The notes under the pieces were generated by a model, which was not told the DNA's origin, made no database searches, and worked only from the letters and a program-made list of their open reading frames with translations. 56,018 nt of DNA. It comes from Selenomonadales bacterium UBA7018 (GTDB taxonomy: Bacteria > Bacillota > Negativicutes > Selenomonadales > Selenomonadaceae). Location of the stretch: positions 61,244-117,261 of the forward strand of contig DJWY01000009.1 of the NCBI GenBank assembly GCA_002448305.1. Reading direction: 5' to 3'. Of the stretch, positions 42,220 to 51,226 are shown piece after piece. The number at the start of each line of letters is the position of its first letter. Position 1 is the first letter of the stretch. The translations under genes were made by a program, and so were the position numbers.

Positions 42220-43560
42220 TTAGAACAAGCCAGGTAGAAAACTTTGGAACATGCTTAATATCAAAACTATAACGAGACCCGTTAAACCTGCGATAAATCC
42301 GCCGATAGTCCAAGTTTTCATAGTTTGCGGGAAGGTGAAGCCCGAAAATCTGTTGACAACCCAAAAAGCTGAATCATTAGGCAACGATAAGCCGACTGCG
42401 CCACAACAAATCGCTAAGCCGACAAGTACCGGCGAAGCTCCAACTGCACTGATTGACGGAGCAACTATCGCAGACGTTGTAATTAATGCAACTGTTGATG
42501 AACCTTGAGCCATTTTCAAAATCTGACAGAGGATAAAGCCCAAAATCATCAGCGGGACGTTAAAATCTTGCATGGTGCTGACAATGTAATCGCCAATGCC
42601 CGTCGCGTTGATAATCGCGCCAAATGAACCGCCCGCGCCCGTGATTAAAAGTATCATGCCCGCTTGTGAGCCGGCGTCAGTTATCATTTCTTCGGACGAG
42701 CGTTTGAAATACGGACGGAGCATGAATAACGCCGCTACTACGCCAATAAATAACGCGATATTTTTATCACCGATAAATGCGCCCGCCGCGCCTATCGCTG
42801 TTTCCTTGTCGAGCAACGCGCCCGCAATAGTCCCTATCAAAATTAAAGTTATGGGTAAGAGAATCAGCACAACCGCCAAAGAACCTGGACAACGGTCTTT
42901 TGAATCGTCAACTTCAAAATCTATGTTATCTTTTTCGTGCCCGCATTGCTCAGGGAAAAATCTTTGCGCCGTGAGTTTGGAATAAAGCACGCCGCCGATT
43001 AATGCCGCCGGTACGCAGATAATCAGCGAATACAAAACGAATGAACCCATTGGAGCTTCAACCGCGCCCGCAACTGCCATAGGACCTGGTGTCGGAATTA
43101 TGATGCAGTGACCGGCAATCAAGCCAATGCTAAGTGCCGTAACGTAGCGCACAAGAGGAACTCCGGTTTTTTCGGAAAGTTGTTTAGCAAAGTTGACGAG
43201 TATAACAAATGCCGCGTCAAAGAAAACGGGAATTGCGACAATAACGCCTGTAATGCAAAGCGCAACGGGCGAATTTTTTACGCCGATTTTTTTCAGCGCA
43301 AGTCTTGCAATGCCTTCAGTGCCGCCCGTTTCGTAAAGTAGCTGACCTAAAATAATGCCGAGCGCGACAACAATTCCTATGCCACCCATTGTCTCGCCGA
43401 AACCCGAAGCAATACTGCCGACTATTTTCGAGACGGATAAGCCCGCGCCAAAGCCAATAATTATCGCCGTGAAAATCAGCGCGAGGAACGGATTTATTTT
43501 GAACTTTATGATTAGCAACATTAAAAGTGCTATGCCGAGCAGAAAAACGGCCATTAACAT
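42220..43560 (-). CDS. GntP-family sugar-acid permease
   Basis: A 446-residue gluconate:proton symporter family protein with about 12 hydrophobic segments. Family segments include FGAGLSVSKIVGSIASGFGETMGGIGIVVALG, GIARLALKKIGVKNSPVALCITG and IPTPGPMAVAGA. The ATG at 43560 is preferred; an upstream GTG is part of the RBS-like GGGGTG. It follows the four-carbon acid sugar kinase by 44 bases on the same strand, so it probably imports the acid that the kinase phosphorylates. Confidence 0.9.
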   Translation of the reverse strand: MLMAVFLLGIALLMLLIIKFKINPFLALIFTAIIIGFGAGLSVSKIVGSIASGFGETMGGIGIVVALGIILGQLLYETGGTEGIARLALKKIGVKNSPVALCITGVIVAIPVFFDAAFVILVNFAKQLSEKTGVPLVRYVTALSIGLIAGHCIIIPTPGPMAVAGAVEAPMGSFVLYSLIICVPAALIGGVLYSKLTAQRFFPEQCGHEKDNIDFEVDDSKDRCPGSLAVVLILLPITLILIGTIAGALLDKETAIGAAGAFIGDKNIALFIGVVAALFMLRPYFKRSSEEMITDAGSQAGMILLITGAGGSFGAIINATGIGDYIVSTMQDFNVPLMILGFILCQILKMAQGSSTVALITTSAIVAPSISAVGASPVLVGLAICCGAVGLSLPNDSAFWVVNRFSGFTFPQTMKTWTIGGFIAGLTGLVIVLILSMFQSFLPGLF

Positions 43561-43604
43561 ATAAATCACCCCTGCAAAGTTGTTTGCGGCGACCGTCCTT
43601 TTTA

Positions 43605-44987
43605 TTACGCGCCGAGCATCTCGATGATATTTTTTAAAGTGTCAACGTTGCCGACGTTGCCAGGAAAAATTATGTAGCTCATGCCAGGAAATTTACTTTC
43701 CGCGCCGATTTTCCAGACGGGAACGCCCGCCGCCACTTGACCGAGCACAATAGCTTTTTTTACGCCTAAACCTTTGGTGCCGACATCGCTTGAAGTTATG
43801 CCACCCTTCGCGATTAAAAATTTCGGGCGAATACTTAGGCGATTAACGATACTGGTTAGCGCGTCGGAAATGTTCACGGACGCCGCAAGATTTTTTTCAG
43901 CGTTGCCTAAATCCAGAACTTTGCGGCTAGTATAAATTGCCGTCGTTTGTCCGCGAGAAATATTTTCTTCCGTCTGCCGAATAATTTTATCGACCGCGCC
44001 TAAGTCCGAAACATCAAATTCAATGAACGCGACCGAAGAAATTTTCTTGAGTTCGTCGAGTTGCGCAGTAGTCTTTTTGACGTGCGAGCCAACAATTATC
44101 AAGCCGCCATTAGGATTTTTTTCGTCGATAAGTTCAGCCTTAGTTAAAAGCGGTTTATCAGCGACGCCGCCAATAATTTTCGTGAACGCCGCCGCCGTCC
44201 TGAAGATAAAATTTTTCCCCGACCTAAGCAGAGCCAATGCGAAAATTTCAACGTCGACATAATCAACGGCATTGACGATAACTTTGTTGAAGTCGCGAAC
44301 ACTTGCGAGCCGCGCAGAAATTTTATCAACGTCGCCGCCGCGCAGTTCGTCAAGGCTAATGCACAGAACATTTTCCTTTTTGAACGCGCCGCAAGTTTTC
44401 TCTTCGACGTAAGCGGCAAGGTTAGAATTTTTATAGCCGAAAGTTTTATCCTTAGCAAATTCAGTTTCGCCGGCGGGCGTGAGGTAATCGCCTTCTTGCA
44501 CGTAATGAACATTGCCGATAGTGAATCGCCCGCCCTCTTTGAAAAAAGGCATTAAAACTTCGCCGTCGATTTTTTTGCCGCAACTTTCTAGCGTTTCGCG
44601 CAAGGTTTGAGTTTCAAGGGGATAATGCCCGCGCAATGTCGAATCACTGCGACTAATGATTATAAAGTCTTTTCCGTTAGCCGCCGCGCAGATACGTTTA
44701 GCAATTTTTTTATGTTCGGCGCGAGTTTTTTCGGCGGAAAAGGCGCGAGAGTTCGTCAGAATAAAGAACATAGAATTTTCTTCAGCGAAACCGGCGGCGA
44801 TACTTTCCAAAGTCCAATCAGTATAAACTGAAATGCCGTTGACAGTCTGAACGCCGGTCGGGTCGTCGTCAAGGACAATAATTTTTCGCTTAAAATTTTT
44901 CAGAGTCTCCGCAAGTTCGTCGCGGAAAATATTTTCGTCGACGCTAGAAATTTTAGCGAACAGCTCCGATTTCAAAACTTTAGCCAT
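43605..44987 (-). CDS. Four-carbon acid sugar kinase (DUF1537, OtnK/DtnK-like)
   Basis: A 460-residue kinase of the OtnK/DtnK family, which phosphorylates acids such as 3-oxo-tetronate, D-threonate or D-erythronate. The N-terminal substrate domain reads KIIVLDDDPTGVQTVNG (about residues 35-51), and ISRSDSTLRGHYPLETQTL is the characteristic stretch. The C-terminal nucleotide-binding half includes LIIVGSHVKKTTAQ and LIAKGGITSSDVGTKGL. RBS AAGGAGG. It forms an operon with the GntP permease, but the usual aldolase or PdxA2-type dehydrogenase is absent. Confidence 0.9.
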   Translation of the reverse strand: MAKVLKSELFAKISSVDENIFRDELAETLKNFKRKIIVLDDDPTGVQTVNGISVYTDWTLESIAAGFAEENSMFFILTNSRAFSAEKTRAEHKKIAKRICAAANGKDFIIISRSDSTLRGHYPLETQTLRETLESCGKKIDGEVLMPFFKEGGRFTIGNVHYVQEGDYLTPAGETEFAKDKTFGYKNSNLAAYVEEKTCGAFKKENVLCISLDELRGGDVDKISARLASVRDFNKVIVNAVDYVDVEIFALALLRSGKNFIFRTAAAFTKIIGGVADKPLLTKAELIDEKNPNGGLIIVGSHVKKTTAQLDELKKISSVAFIEFDVSDLGAVDKIIRQTEENISRGQTTAIYTSRKVLDLGNAEKNLAASVNISDALTSIVNRLSIRPKFLIAKGGITSSDVGTKGLGVKKAIVLGQVAAGVPVWKIGAESKFPGMSYIIFPGNVGNVDTLKNIIEMLGA

Positions 44988-45044
44988 AGCTCAAGCCTCC
45001 TTCGTACTTGTATAGATTTTATTCCGCGAAAAATTTTCCTTCCC

Positions 45045-45068
45045 TTTATCGCGATAAACCTTTATAAT
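45045..45068 (+). promoter_or_regulatory. Perfect 14-bp palindrome and -10 before the GGDEF gene
   Basis: TTTATCGCGATAAA (45045-45058) is a perfect palindrome just upstream of TATAAT (45063-45068) and between two divergent genes. It sits where a repressor or activator would act on the GGDEF gene or on the kinase operon. The -35 (TTCCCT at 17 bases) is weak, which fits an activated promoter. Confidence 0.5.
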
Positions 45069-45116
45069 AAGTTCGTGATTTATGACGGGAAATTCTCAAA
45101 CAGTGAGGTTTTTGCC

Positions 45117-46430
45117 ATGAAAAAAATTTTAATAGTTGACGACGTGGACGTTTTGCGAGAGATGACGGCGTTCATGTTGGAAGGGCAATACGAAACGTTC
45201 TGCGCAGGTTCAGCGGAAGAAGCAACGGAAATTTATCGCAGAGAAAAACCCGATATGGTGCTTTCAGATTTCCGAATGCCGGGTAAGACGGGTTACGAAT
45301 TTCAGATTGAGTTGCAGAACGAATTTCATAAAAAAATACCGTTCATGTTCATGACGGCGGATAAAAGCGACGAAGTCGAGAGCAAAGGCTTTGACAATGG
45401 CGCAATGGATTTTATTCGCAAGCCCTTTCAGCCCGATGTTTTACTGCGCCGCGTCGCAAATATTCTGCGAACAGTCGACGAGATTCAAGACCTAACTAAA
45501 ACTTCGACGACTGACGCGCTTACCGGTTTATTTAATAAGGGCACGTCGGAAGAAGAGCTTACCAAAATTTGCAAGAAATCTGTTGGCTCGCTGATGATGA
45601 TTGACTTGGACAGTTTTAAACTCGTCAACGATATTCACGGGCACGCAATGGGCGATAAAATTTTGATAGCGTTCGCGGACATATTGCGGGCGGCAATGCG
45701 TTCGACGGATTTAATTGGGCGCATGGGCGGCGATGAATTTGTTGCATTTTGTCACGGCGTTGTTGATGAAAATTCTATCGCTACCAAAACGCAATTCATT
45801 AACGAGAAAATCACCGACGCGGCGAAAAAGTTGATGGGCGAAGATATGAATATTCCGCTGGGCGCGTCAATCGGCTGCGTTTTAGTTCCGCAAGCCGGCA
45901 CCGATTTTAAGGAACTTTACAAAAAGGCGGACAAAGCCCTTTACATTGTCAAGCAGAACGGCAAGCACGGTTATAATATTTTCAATGAAGACGCCCCCGA
46001 AGAAAACGTCGAAACGGTCGTGACGCTCGCGCAAGTCGAAATGATTCTTTCTGAGCGCAACAAGGAGCCTGGCGCATATGTTCTACCTTTTGAGAGTTTT
46101 AGAAATATTTATCGATTTCTCAAGCGCACCCGCGCAGGTTACGGCAAGACGATTTGTATTGTATTGCTTGCCTTGAAAAGAACGGGCGACGATAAAAGCA
46201 TTTCGTTAAAATTTGCGGGCGAAAAATTTATTGAGTGCTTGCATAGTACGTTGCGGCGCGGCGATATTGTTTCGCAAAACGGAACTAATCAATTTCTTGT
46301 TCTGCTGACGAATACTGACGGACACCACGACGTTACGCGAGCAATGAGTCGCGTTGTTGAGAATTGGGGCAAGCTTCCGGAGAGTAAAAATTTCTACTTT
46401 ACGCATGAATGGTCAGTGCTTGACGCATGA
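45117..46430 (+). CDS. Response regulator with GGDEF domain and degenerate second GGDEF-like domain
   Basis: A 437-residue signalling protein. The ATG at 45117 follows GTGAGGT and starts the receiver domain MKKILIVDDVDVLREM; the phosphoacceptor Asp is in MVLSDFRMPGKTG (about residue 53) and the Lys in IRKPFQPDV. A diguanylate cyclase domain follows (about 138-290) with TDALTGLFNKG and an intact GRMGGDEF. The last 130 residues look like a second cyclase-like fold whose signature has decayed (RRGDIVSQNGTNQFLVLL). It probably makes cyclic di-GMP on phosphorylation. No histidine kinase is adjacent. Confidence 0.9.
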   Translation: MKKILIVDDVDVLREMTAFMLEGQYETFCAGSAEEATEIYRREKPDMVLSDFRMPGKTGYEFQIELQNEFHKKIPFMFMTADKSDEVESKGFDNGAMDFIRKPFQPDVLLRRVANILRTVDEIQDLTKTSTTDALTGLFNKGTSEEELTKICKKSVGSLMMIDLDSFKLVNDIHGHAMGDKILIAFADILRAAMRSTDLIGRMGGDEFVAFCHGVVDENSIATKTQFINEKITDAAKKLMGEDMNIPLGASIGCVLVPQAGTDFKELYKKADKALYIVKQNGKHGYNIFNEDAPEENVETVVTLAQVEMILSERNKEPGAYVLPFESFRNIYRFLKRTRAGYGKTICIVLLALKRTGDDKSISLKFAGEKFIECLHSTLRRGDIVSQNGTNQFLVLLTNTDGHHDVTRAMSRVVENWGKLPESKNFYFTHEWSVLDA

Positions 46431-46441
46431 ATTACGAGTTC

Positions 46442-46476
46442 AAAAAAAGTCCACTTCAAATGAGGTGGACTTTTCT
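46442..46476. terminator. Bidirectional terminator
   Basis: GTCCACTTC and GAGGTGGAC form a nine-base stem with one wobble and loop AAAT, flanked by seven A and TTTT. It separates the GGDEF gene from the leftward polysaccharide operon. Confidence 0.85.
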
Positions 46477-46484
46477 CTTTGTCG

Positions 46485-47663
46485 TCAATTTTTCTTGAGA
46501 ATTTTTTCAGCGGCGATTAAAATTCCGGCGAGTAGCCAAAATTCGCGCATAATCGGGACTTGAATTATATTAGTATCAGTTAGACCTTCTAGTTGAAGAC
46601 CGGCGAGGATTAGAAATGCGGTTAAGCCTGCGCCGAATGCAAAATTTTTCTCACGTTTGAATTGGGTAAAAAATTTCCAAAAAAAGTAGGAATAAAGCCC
46701 GATAAACGACGCCAAACCGATAATTCCGCCTTCGCTAGCGGCGTTCAGCAAATTATTATGCGGTTGAGTGTGTCCTTTTTCCTTAGCTTCGGGCGAAATA
46801 TATTGCTCATTGTAAGCTTTGAAAAACATTTTTTGCCCGACGCCGCAAAGCGGATAATCCTTGAAAATTTCGGTGGCAGATTTCCACATTAAGACGCGCT
46901 CGGTATTGCTTTGGAAATTTTTATCGGTAAGTGTAGCGATTCTGTCTTGAATTTTGGGAGAAATTAGCGTAACGATTAGGAAAATTATTGCGAGTGCGGC
47001 GAAAATTTTTGCAGTGAACTTGCGATATTTTTTCTGGACAGCGAAGAAAATCATAGCGACGCCGATAAAAGCGAGCCATGCGCCGCGAGTCATTGATAAA
47101 ATTAGGCAAATTAGAGTTAAAGAGACGGTGAAAATGGCTAAAAATTTCCAATTCGGCGGTAAAAAGTCGAGTTGAGTGATAAAAATTAGGATTGGCAGTT
47201 GAATCAACATAAATGAGCCGTAAAAAGTCGGCGTGTGGCTAAATCCGAACGCTCGCGGCTCGTCGAGAATAAAATATTGATAAATTCCTGCCAAATCGTT
47301 AATCAGAAAGGCAAAAAGCGATAAAATTAGCACGCCGCAGAGTTGTTCGCGCTTTTTTATGAATGTCATAGCGAAAATTAGCGGGAAAAATCTATGAAAT
47401 TCGCCGAAAACTTCCCGAAAACTGATTATCGGATTCCACGACGCCGCCGCGATAAAAATTTGGCAAACTAGATAAACGGCGAGTACTTCAAGGATATTTG
47501 AATCAAATTGCGGAGAATTTTTTGTCTTGAGCGAGTAAAAGATGATAAAAATTGCTCCCAAAGCGACCGCGATACTTGCGGCGGCTGTTGAGAGCGGAAT
47601 TGCGAACGCCATTAGCAAAATTATTGGATACATGGCGGAATCAAGCGAAATTTTTGCAGCCAT
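46485..47663 (-). CDS. O-antigen ligase family protein (Wzy/WaaL type)
   Basis: A 392-residue membrane protein with about 11 helices. The start at 47663 is preceded by CAAGGAGAATT; the longer frame lies over the previous gene. The large periplasmic loop characteristic of Wzy_C is at about 255-325, with MWKSATEIFKDYPLCGVGQ and HTQPHNNLLNAASEGGIIGL. It joins or polymerises glycans on the outer face of the inner membrane, probably ligating O-antigen to lipid A core. It is the last gene of a leftward LPS operon, two bases after the YrbL-like gene. Confidence 0.9.
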   Translation of the reverse strand: MAAKISLDSAMYPIILLMAFAIPLSTAAASIAVALGAIFIIFYSLKTKNSPQFDSNILEVLAVYLVCQIFIAAASWNPIISFREVFGEFHRFFPLIFAMTFIKKREQLCGVLILSLFAFLINDLAGIYQYFILDEPRAFGFSHTPTFYGSFMLIQLPILIFITQLDFLPPNWKFLAIFTVSLTLICLILSMTRGAWLAFIGVAMIFFAVQKKYRKFTAKIFAALAIIFLIVTLISPKIQDRIATLTDKNFQSNTERVLMWKSATEIFKDYPLCGVGQKMFFKAYNEQYISPEAKEKGHTQPHNNLLNAASEGGIIGLASFIGLYSYFFWKFFTQFKREKNFAFGAGLTAFLILAGLQLEGLTDTNIIQVPIMREFWLLAGILIAAEKILKKN

Positions 47664-47665
47664 TA

Positions 47666-48280
47666 TTAATTCTCCTTGAGCTGAACGACCAATTCTGGCG
47701 GAATTATTTCGGGATAATTTTGCGCTAACCAATCAACAATTTTATTCCAATAGCGTTTAGCTTTCCAAGCGGCGGCGAAATCAAACCAATAAACGAGCGG
47801 AATTAGGACGGGTGTACCGATATTATCGACAATTCTGACGCGAAAAGAACCTTTTGTTGCCTCTTGAACCATAAAATTTTCAATATCGGTATCGACGATT
47901 GCAATATTTTCGCGCAGAAAATCAGACTTAAAATTTAGTAATATCGTCCAAATTCGCTGTAAAGTTTGGGCATCAGGTTTATTTTTGGGCAAAAAATCTC
48001 TTAAATCTTTGCTAGTTTGCCCGTTATAATCTAAAACGCGCTCAAAAACATAGCCAAGCCCTAAATTTGTATCGATAGTGCCGAAAAATTCGGTGACGAG
48101 CCGGGATTTTGCTAATTTTTTAGCGCATATTCTGCGATAGCGCATTTCCTTTTTAACGTCGCCGTCGTTGGGGTCGTGAGGAATTTTAATGCATTTTGTT
48201 TTATCAATCGGGTGAATATAAGTCGCATTATGCCCGCCCGCGCCGATAAAAAGCTCTTTTTTTATTTCTAAAATGCTCAT
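47666..48280 (-). CDS. YrbL-like (PhoP network) kinase-fold protein
   Basis: A 204-residue protein like YrbL of enterobacteria, a small member of the protein-kinase-like superfamily. Visible are a glycine-rich start (LFIGAGGHNATYIHPID), a nucleotide-binding lysine segment (KCIKIPHD), the catalytic-loop-like VDTDIENFMV (about residues 126-136) and IVDNIG. The fold and the LPS-operon context suggest phosphorylation of a core sugar or lipid, comparable to WaaP/InaA-type kinases. Substrate is inference. Confidence 0.8.
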   Translation of the reverse strand: MSILEIKKELFIGAGGHNATYIHPIDKTKCIKIPHDPNDGDVKKEMRYRRICAKKLAKSRLVTEFFGTIDTNLGLGYVFERVLDYNGQTSKDLRDFLPKNKPDAQTLQRIWTILLNFKSDFLRENIAIVDTDIENFMVQEATKGSFRVRIVDNIGTPVLIPLVYWFDFAAAWKAKRYWNKIVDWLAQNYPEIIPPELVVQLKEN

Positions 48281-48286
48281 AATTTT

Positions 48287-50041
48287 TTACCTATCCACTC
48301 TTCTAATTTTATGAACGCGCAATTTGTCTAACCACTGCCAAATTTTTAGCTGAATCAGGGCAAAATCGCCGATTCTGCGAATAATTATCCTGTCATAAAT
48401 GCTAAAATCGCCTAAAACTTCTGCCGTAACGACAATTTCATTTTCCTTGCCGAAGTTCAAGATTATTTCGTCGTCAGTAAGAATTTCGGTTAAAATCGTC
48501 TCATCATGTGCCGTTGCAGTTATTTTTACTGGATTTTCGACGTGAAAACGATAAATTCCCAACGAAATTTTATCGACTTCGTAAGGTATGGCGTATCGAT
48601 AAATAAAATTATCTTTGGAAATAATTTTAATAAAAGGCGGGATTTTCCTAATCGGCTCGATATTTGCAAAGAATTCTACTTCGGAAAGTCCGAAATTATT
48701 TTTAGGATTGATAGCGGTAATTTCAGCGAATTTTATATAAAATTTTTCAGTATCGAGTGCAAAAGGACAGCCGCGAGCAGGAATTTCAACGTTAAAAGTT
48801 CTAAAATCTTTAAAATCAGCGTTTGGCTTATCGAAAACGAGCCGCATGGAAATTTTTTCGGCAAAATCGTCAAGCGGATTGCCGTAAATGACGATTCTTT
48901 GAACTTGAATAGGCTCATTCCAATTGAAAAATAATTTCTTCTGCAAATCGTTGGGCGAAGGTTGCCAGAGATTATTTTCGATTTTCGGCGGGCAAATATC
49001 AACGTTTTTGGTGTCAATAATCTTAAAATCGCGAACTTTTTCAGCATCACCGGAAGTCGCAGTGACTTTTGCGGAAAAAGTTTGGCTATCAGTACGTCGC
49101 TCGAAAAAAATTTCGTCGGAATTCAAAATTCTAAGCGCGTTCCATTCATTTTTTTGCGATTTATGCGCAAAAATTGCCTCTGCAAGTGGATTATCCTTCA
49201 AAATAGTTTGTCGGCAGGATTCAGCAACAGGGAATCTTATTCGATTTTCCCAAACATAATTTGCACGGTCGATAAAGTCGAAATCGTAAGTATCAGTTTC
49301 TCCGAGCTTAGGTTTAGGCGTTGCGCGTAGATTTGTCGTGTAAAAATCGGGCGCGGCAGTAAAAGCGGTCGAATAAGCAAATTTTTTATAGACTTCGGGT
49401 CGATAATTGTTGTTTTCAGATAAAATTTCGCCTAAAGCCTCTTCAAAAAGTACAGAAAGTGTCCTATGGTCGGCGTGTGAATCGAAATCGACGCAAAAAA
49501 TAATATTTGCGCGAAGTTCGAGAATTAAGCTTTTTAAATCGCGTTTGAAGTTATTTTTTGTATAAAAACTGTGTTTGCCGAACGTTTTTTTAGCATAATC
49601 GACGAAATCTTTAGGTGCATAGGTTTTTTTATATCCTGCAGGCGAAGTCGTAGGATTTTCAGCGGAAAAAATATGTGGGTTGCCTTTATTATTAAAAGTA
49701 TCGCCGTAGCCAAGAAAAATGATTTTTTCAGCCGGAACGCCGAGAATTTTAAGGGATTCTATAGCCTCTTGAGCGCGAATATCGGCAGAAATATCAAAAT
49801 CGCCGTTTGTTGAGTACACAACGAAAATTTCAGCCTTAGCCGCCGATAAATTTAAAATCATATTGCCTGCAACGTTAATTTCGTCGTCAGGGTGCGGCGC
49901 AAGGATTAAAATTCGCGTTCCAAAATAATTTTTATCGAAAAAAGAATTACCCGTTGTCAAAATTTCCTCTGCTTGAACTTCCGCGCCAACAAGCTCAAAA
50001 ACGCCACAAGCTTCAGATTCAAAGATTTTTTTATCGTCCAA
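48287..50041 (-). CDS. PIG-L family deacetylase with C-terminal domain
   Basis: A 584-residue protein. The TTG at 50041 is chosen because AGGAGGTGATAAA stands directly before it; the longer frame overlaps the promoter. The N-terminal half is a zinc-dependent LmbE/PIG-L N-acetylglucosaminyl deacetylase domain with APHPDDEINVAG and DFDSHADHRTLS as zinc motifs. The C-terminal half (about 300-584) is beta-rich, with lengthy strands and no motif known to me. It probably deacetylates a sugar in the glycan built by neighbouring transferases. Confidence 0.87.
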   Translation of the reverse strand: MDDKKIFESEACGVFELVGAEVQAEEILTTGNSFFDKNYFGTRILILAPHPDDEINVAGNMILNLSAAKAEIFVVYSTNGDFDISADIRAQEAIESLKILGVPAEKIIFLGYGDTFNNKGNPHIFSAENPTTSPAGYKKTYAPKDFVDYAKKTFGKHSFYTKNNFKRDLKSLILELRANIIFCVDFDSHADHRTLSVLFEEALGEILSENNNYRPEVYKKFAYSTAFTAAPDFYTTNLRATPKPKLGETDTYDFDFIDRANYVWENRIRFPVAESCRQTILKDNPLAEAIFAHKSQKNEWNALRILNSDEIFFERRTDSQTFSAKVTATSGDAEKVRDFKIIDTKNVDICPPKIENNLWQPSPNDLQKKLFFNWNEPIQVQRIVIYGNPLDDFAEKISMRLVFDKPNADFKDFRTFNVEIPARGCPFALDTEKFYIKFAEITAINPKNNFGLSEVEFFANIEPIRKIPPFIKIISKDNFIYRYAIPYEVDKISLGIYRFHVENPVKITATAHDETILTEILTDDEIILNFGKENEIVVTAEVLGDFSIYDRIIIRRIGDFALIQLKIWQWLDKLRVHKIRRVDR

Positions 50042-50060
50042 TTTATCACCTCCTGCAGAA

Positions 50061-50089
50061 AATTTAAGCGATAAACCAAAAAAAGTCAA
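50061..50089 (-). promoter_or_regulatory. Sigma-A promoter of the PIG-L/YrbL/ligase part of the operon
   Basis: Leftward, TTGACT and TAAATT are separated by 17 bases, 20 bases before the TTG start. It gives an internal start to the last three genes of the cluster. Confidence 0.65.
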
Positions 50090-50101
50090 CGCCTAATTTT
50101 T

Positions 50102-51226
50102 TTAGCGCGACGCAATAATTTCTGCAAGTTTTGGGATAACAATCGAAAAATCGCAGGTTTTGCGGATTAAATCGGCGGCATTTTCGCCGAAAAGCAGTCT
50201 TTGCTCGTCGTTTTCAAAGAGAATCGAAATTTTTTCGGCAAAAGCGGCGGCGTCCTCCGAATAAACACGGTATCCGTTCACATCGTTAAAAATAACGTCC
50301 TCGCAACCGCCAATATCGCTCGTGACGGCAGGAAGTCCGCTAGACATTGCCTCCAAAAGCGAAGTCGGCAAACCTTCATGCCGCGACGGAAATATATAAA
50401 CGTCCGCCATTTGATAAAATTTTTGCGGTGCGTCAACCTCGCCGATAACTTTAATTGAATCGTCTAATTCAGCGGAAAGCCGCCTTAAATCATCCAAAAG
50501 TTCATTTAAACCGCCGCCGACAACAAAAAGTAGCGAGTCAGGGAATTTTTTATGCAAAATTTTCCAAACGTCCTGCAAAGTGTCAATTCCCTTGTCGATA
50601 ACAATTCGGGCGCAAAACAGCAAAATTTTCCTGTTCGGCTCGATTTTATGAGCGATTTTAAGATTTTTACGGCGTTTTTCGTCCGACTTCGGATATTTAT
50701 CAGTATCAATGCCGTGCGGAAGAATAGAAATTTTTTCGGGAGAAATTCCACCGCTTTTTATGAATCCGTCGCGAATTTCCTTCGTTGTGGCGACATAATT
50801 TGTACATTTCGCCAGAATTTTATTGCGCCAATTCTTATTCGCAGAGAAAATTTCAGCCTTGCCAGTCAGAGCCAACGTCACCGGCTTATTAAAAATATTC
50901 GCGAAAATAATCGCCCAAACAGCAAATTTCGGCGTCCCAATGATATAAAATGCGTCAATATTTCTGTGTGTCGTCAAAAGTCGCAAAAAAATTTCCAGCC
51001 AGCGGAACGGCGGGTGAAGTCTAATTAAATCGATACCATTTAAATTTTCGCGGGCTTTAGTGAAGAAAAATCGCTTTTTCGCCATGATAGTAACGCGATT
51101 TCCAAGCTTTATTAGTTGCAAAGCGTGATTTTCGCCGTGAATTTCCCCGCCGCTCTTCGTCGGGCGACCGTCAGGCAAAAATTTCTTCCCCATAGCAAAA
51201 TCTTTTATTAAAAGGCAAATATTCAT
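50102..51226 (-). CDS. Family 4 glycosyltransferase
   Basis: A 374-residue GT-B glycosyltransferase. The ATG at 51226 overlaps the stop of the previous gene (ATGA) and gives MNICLLIKDFAMGKKF. The acceptor-side domain contains KSGGEIHGENHALQLIKLG; the nucleotide-sugar side has ILLFCARIVIDKGIDTL, GEVDAPQKFYQMADVYIFPSRHEGLPTSLLEAMSSGLP (the EGLPxxLLEAMxxG signature) and SDIGGCEDV. It is one of several transferases in this LPS operon; the sugar is unknown. Confidence 0.92.
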   Translation of the reverse strand: MNICLLIKDFAMGKKFLPDGRPTKSGGEIHGENHALQLIKLGNRVTIMAKKRFFFTKARENLNGIDLIRLHPPFRWLEIFLRLLTTHRNIDAFYIIGTPKFAVWAIIFANIFNKPVTLALTGKAEIFSANKNWRNKILAKCTNYVATTKEIRDGFIKSGGISPEKISILPHGIDTDKYPKSDEKRRKNLKIAHKIEPNRKILLFCARIVIDKGIDTLQDVWKILHKKFPDSLLFVVGGGLNELLDDLRRLSAELDDSIKVIGEVDAPQKFYQMADVYIFPSRHEGLPTSLLEAMSSGLPAVTSDIGGCEDVIFNDVNGYRVYSEDAAAFAEKISILFENDEQRLLFGENAADLIRKTCDFSIVIPKLAEIIASR

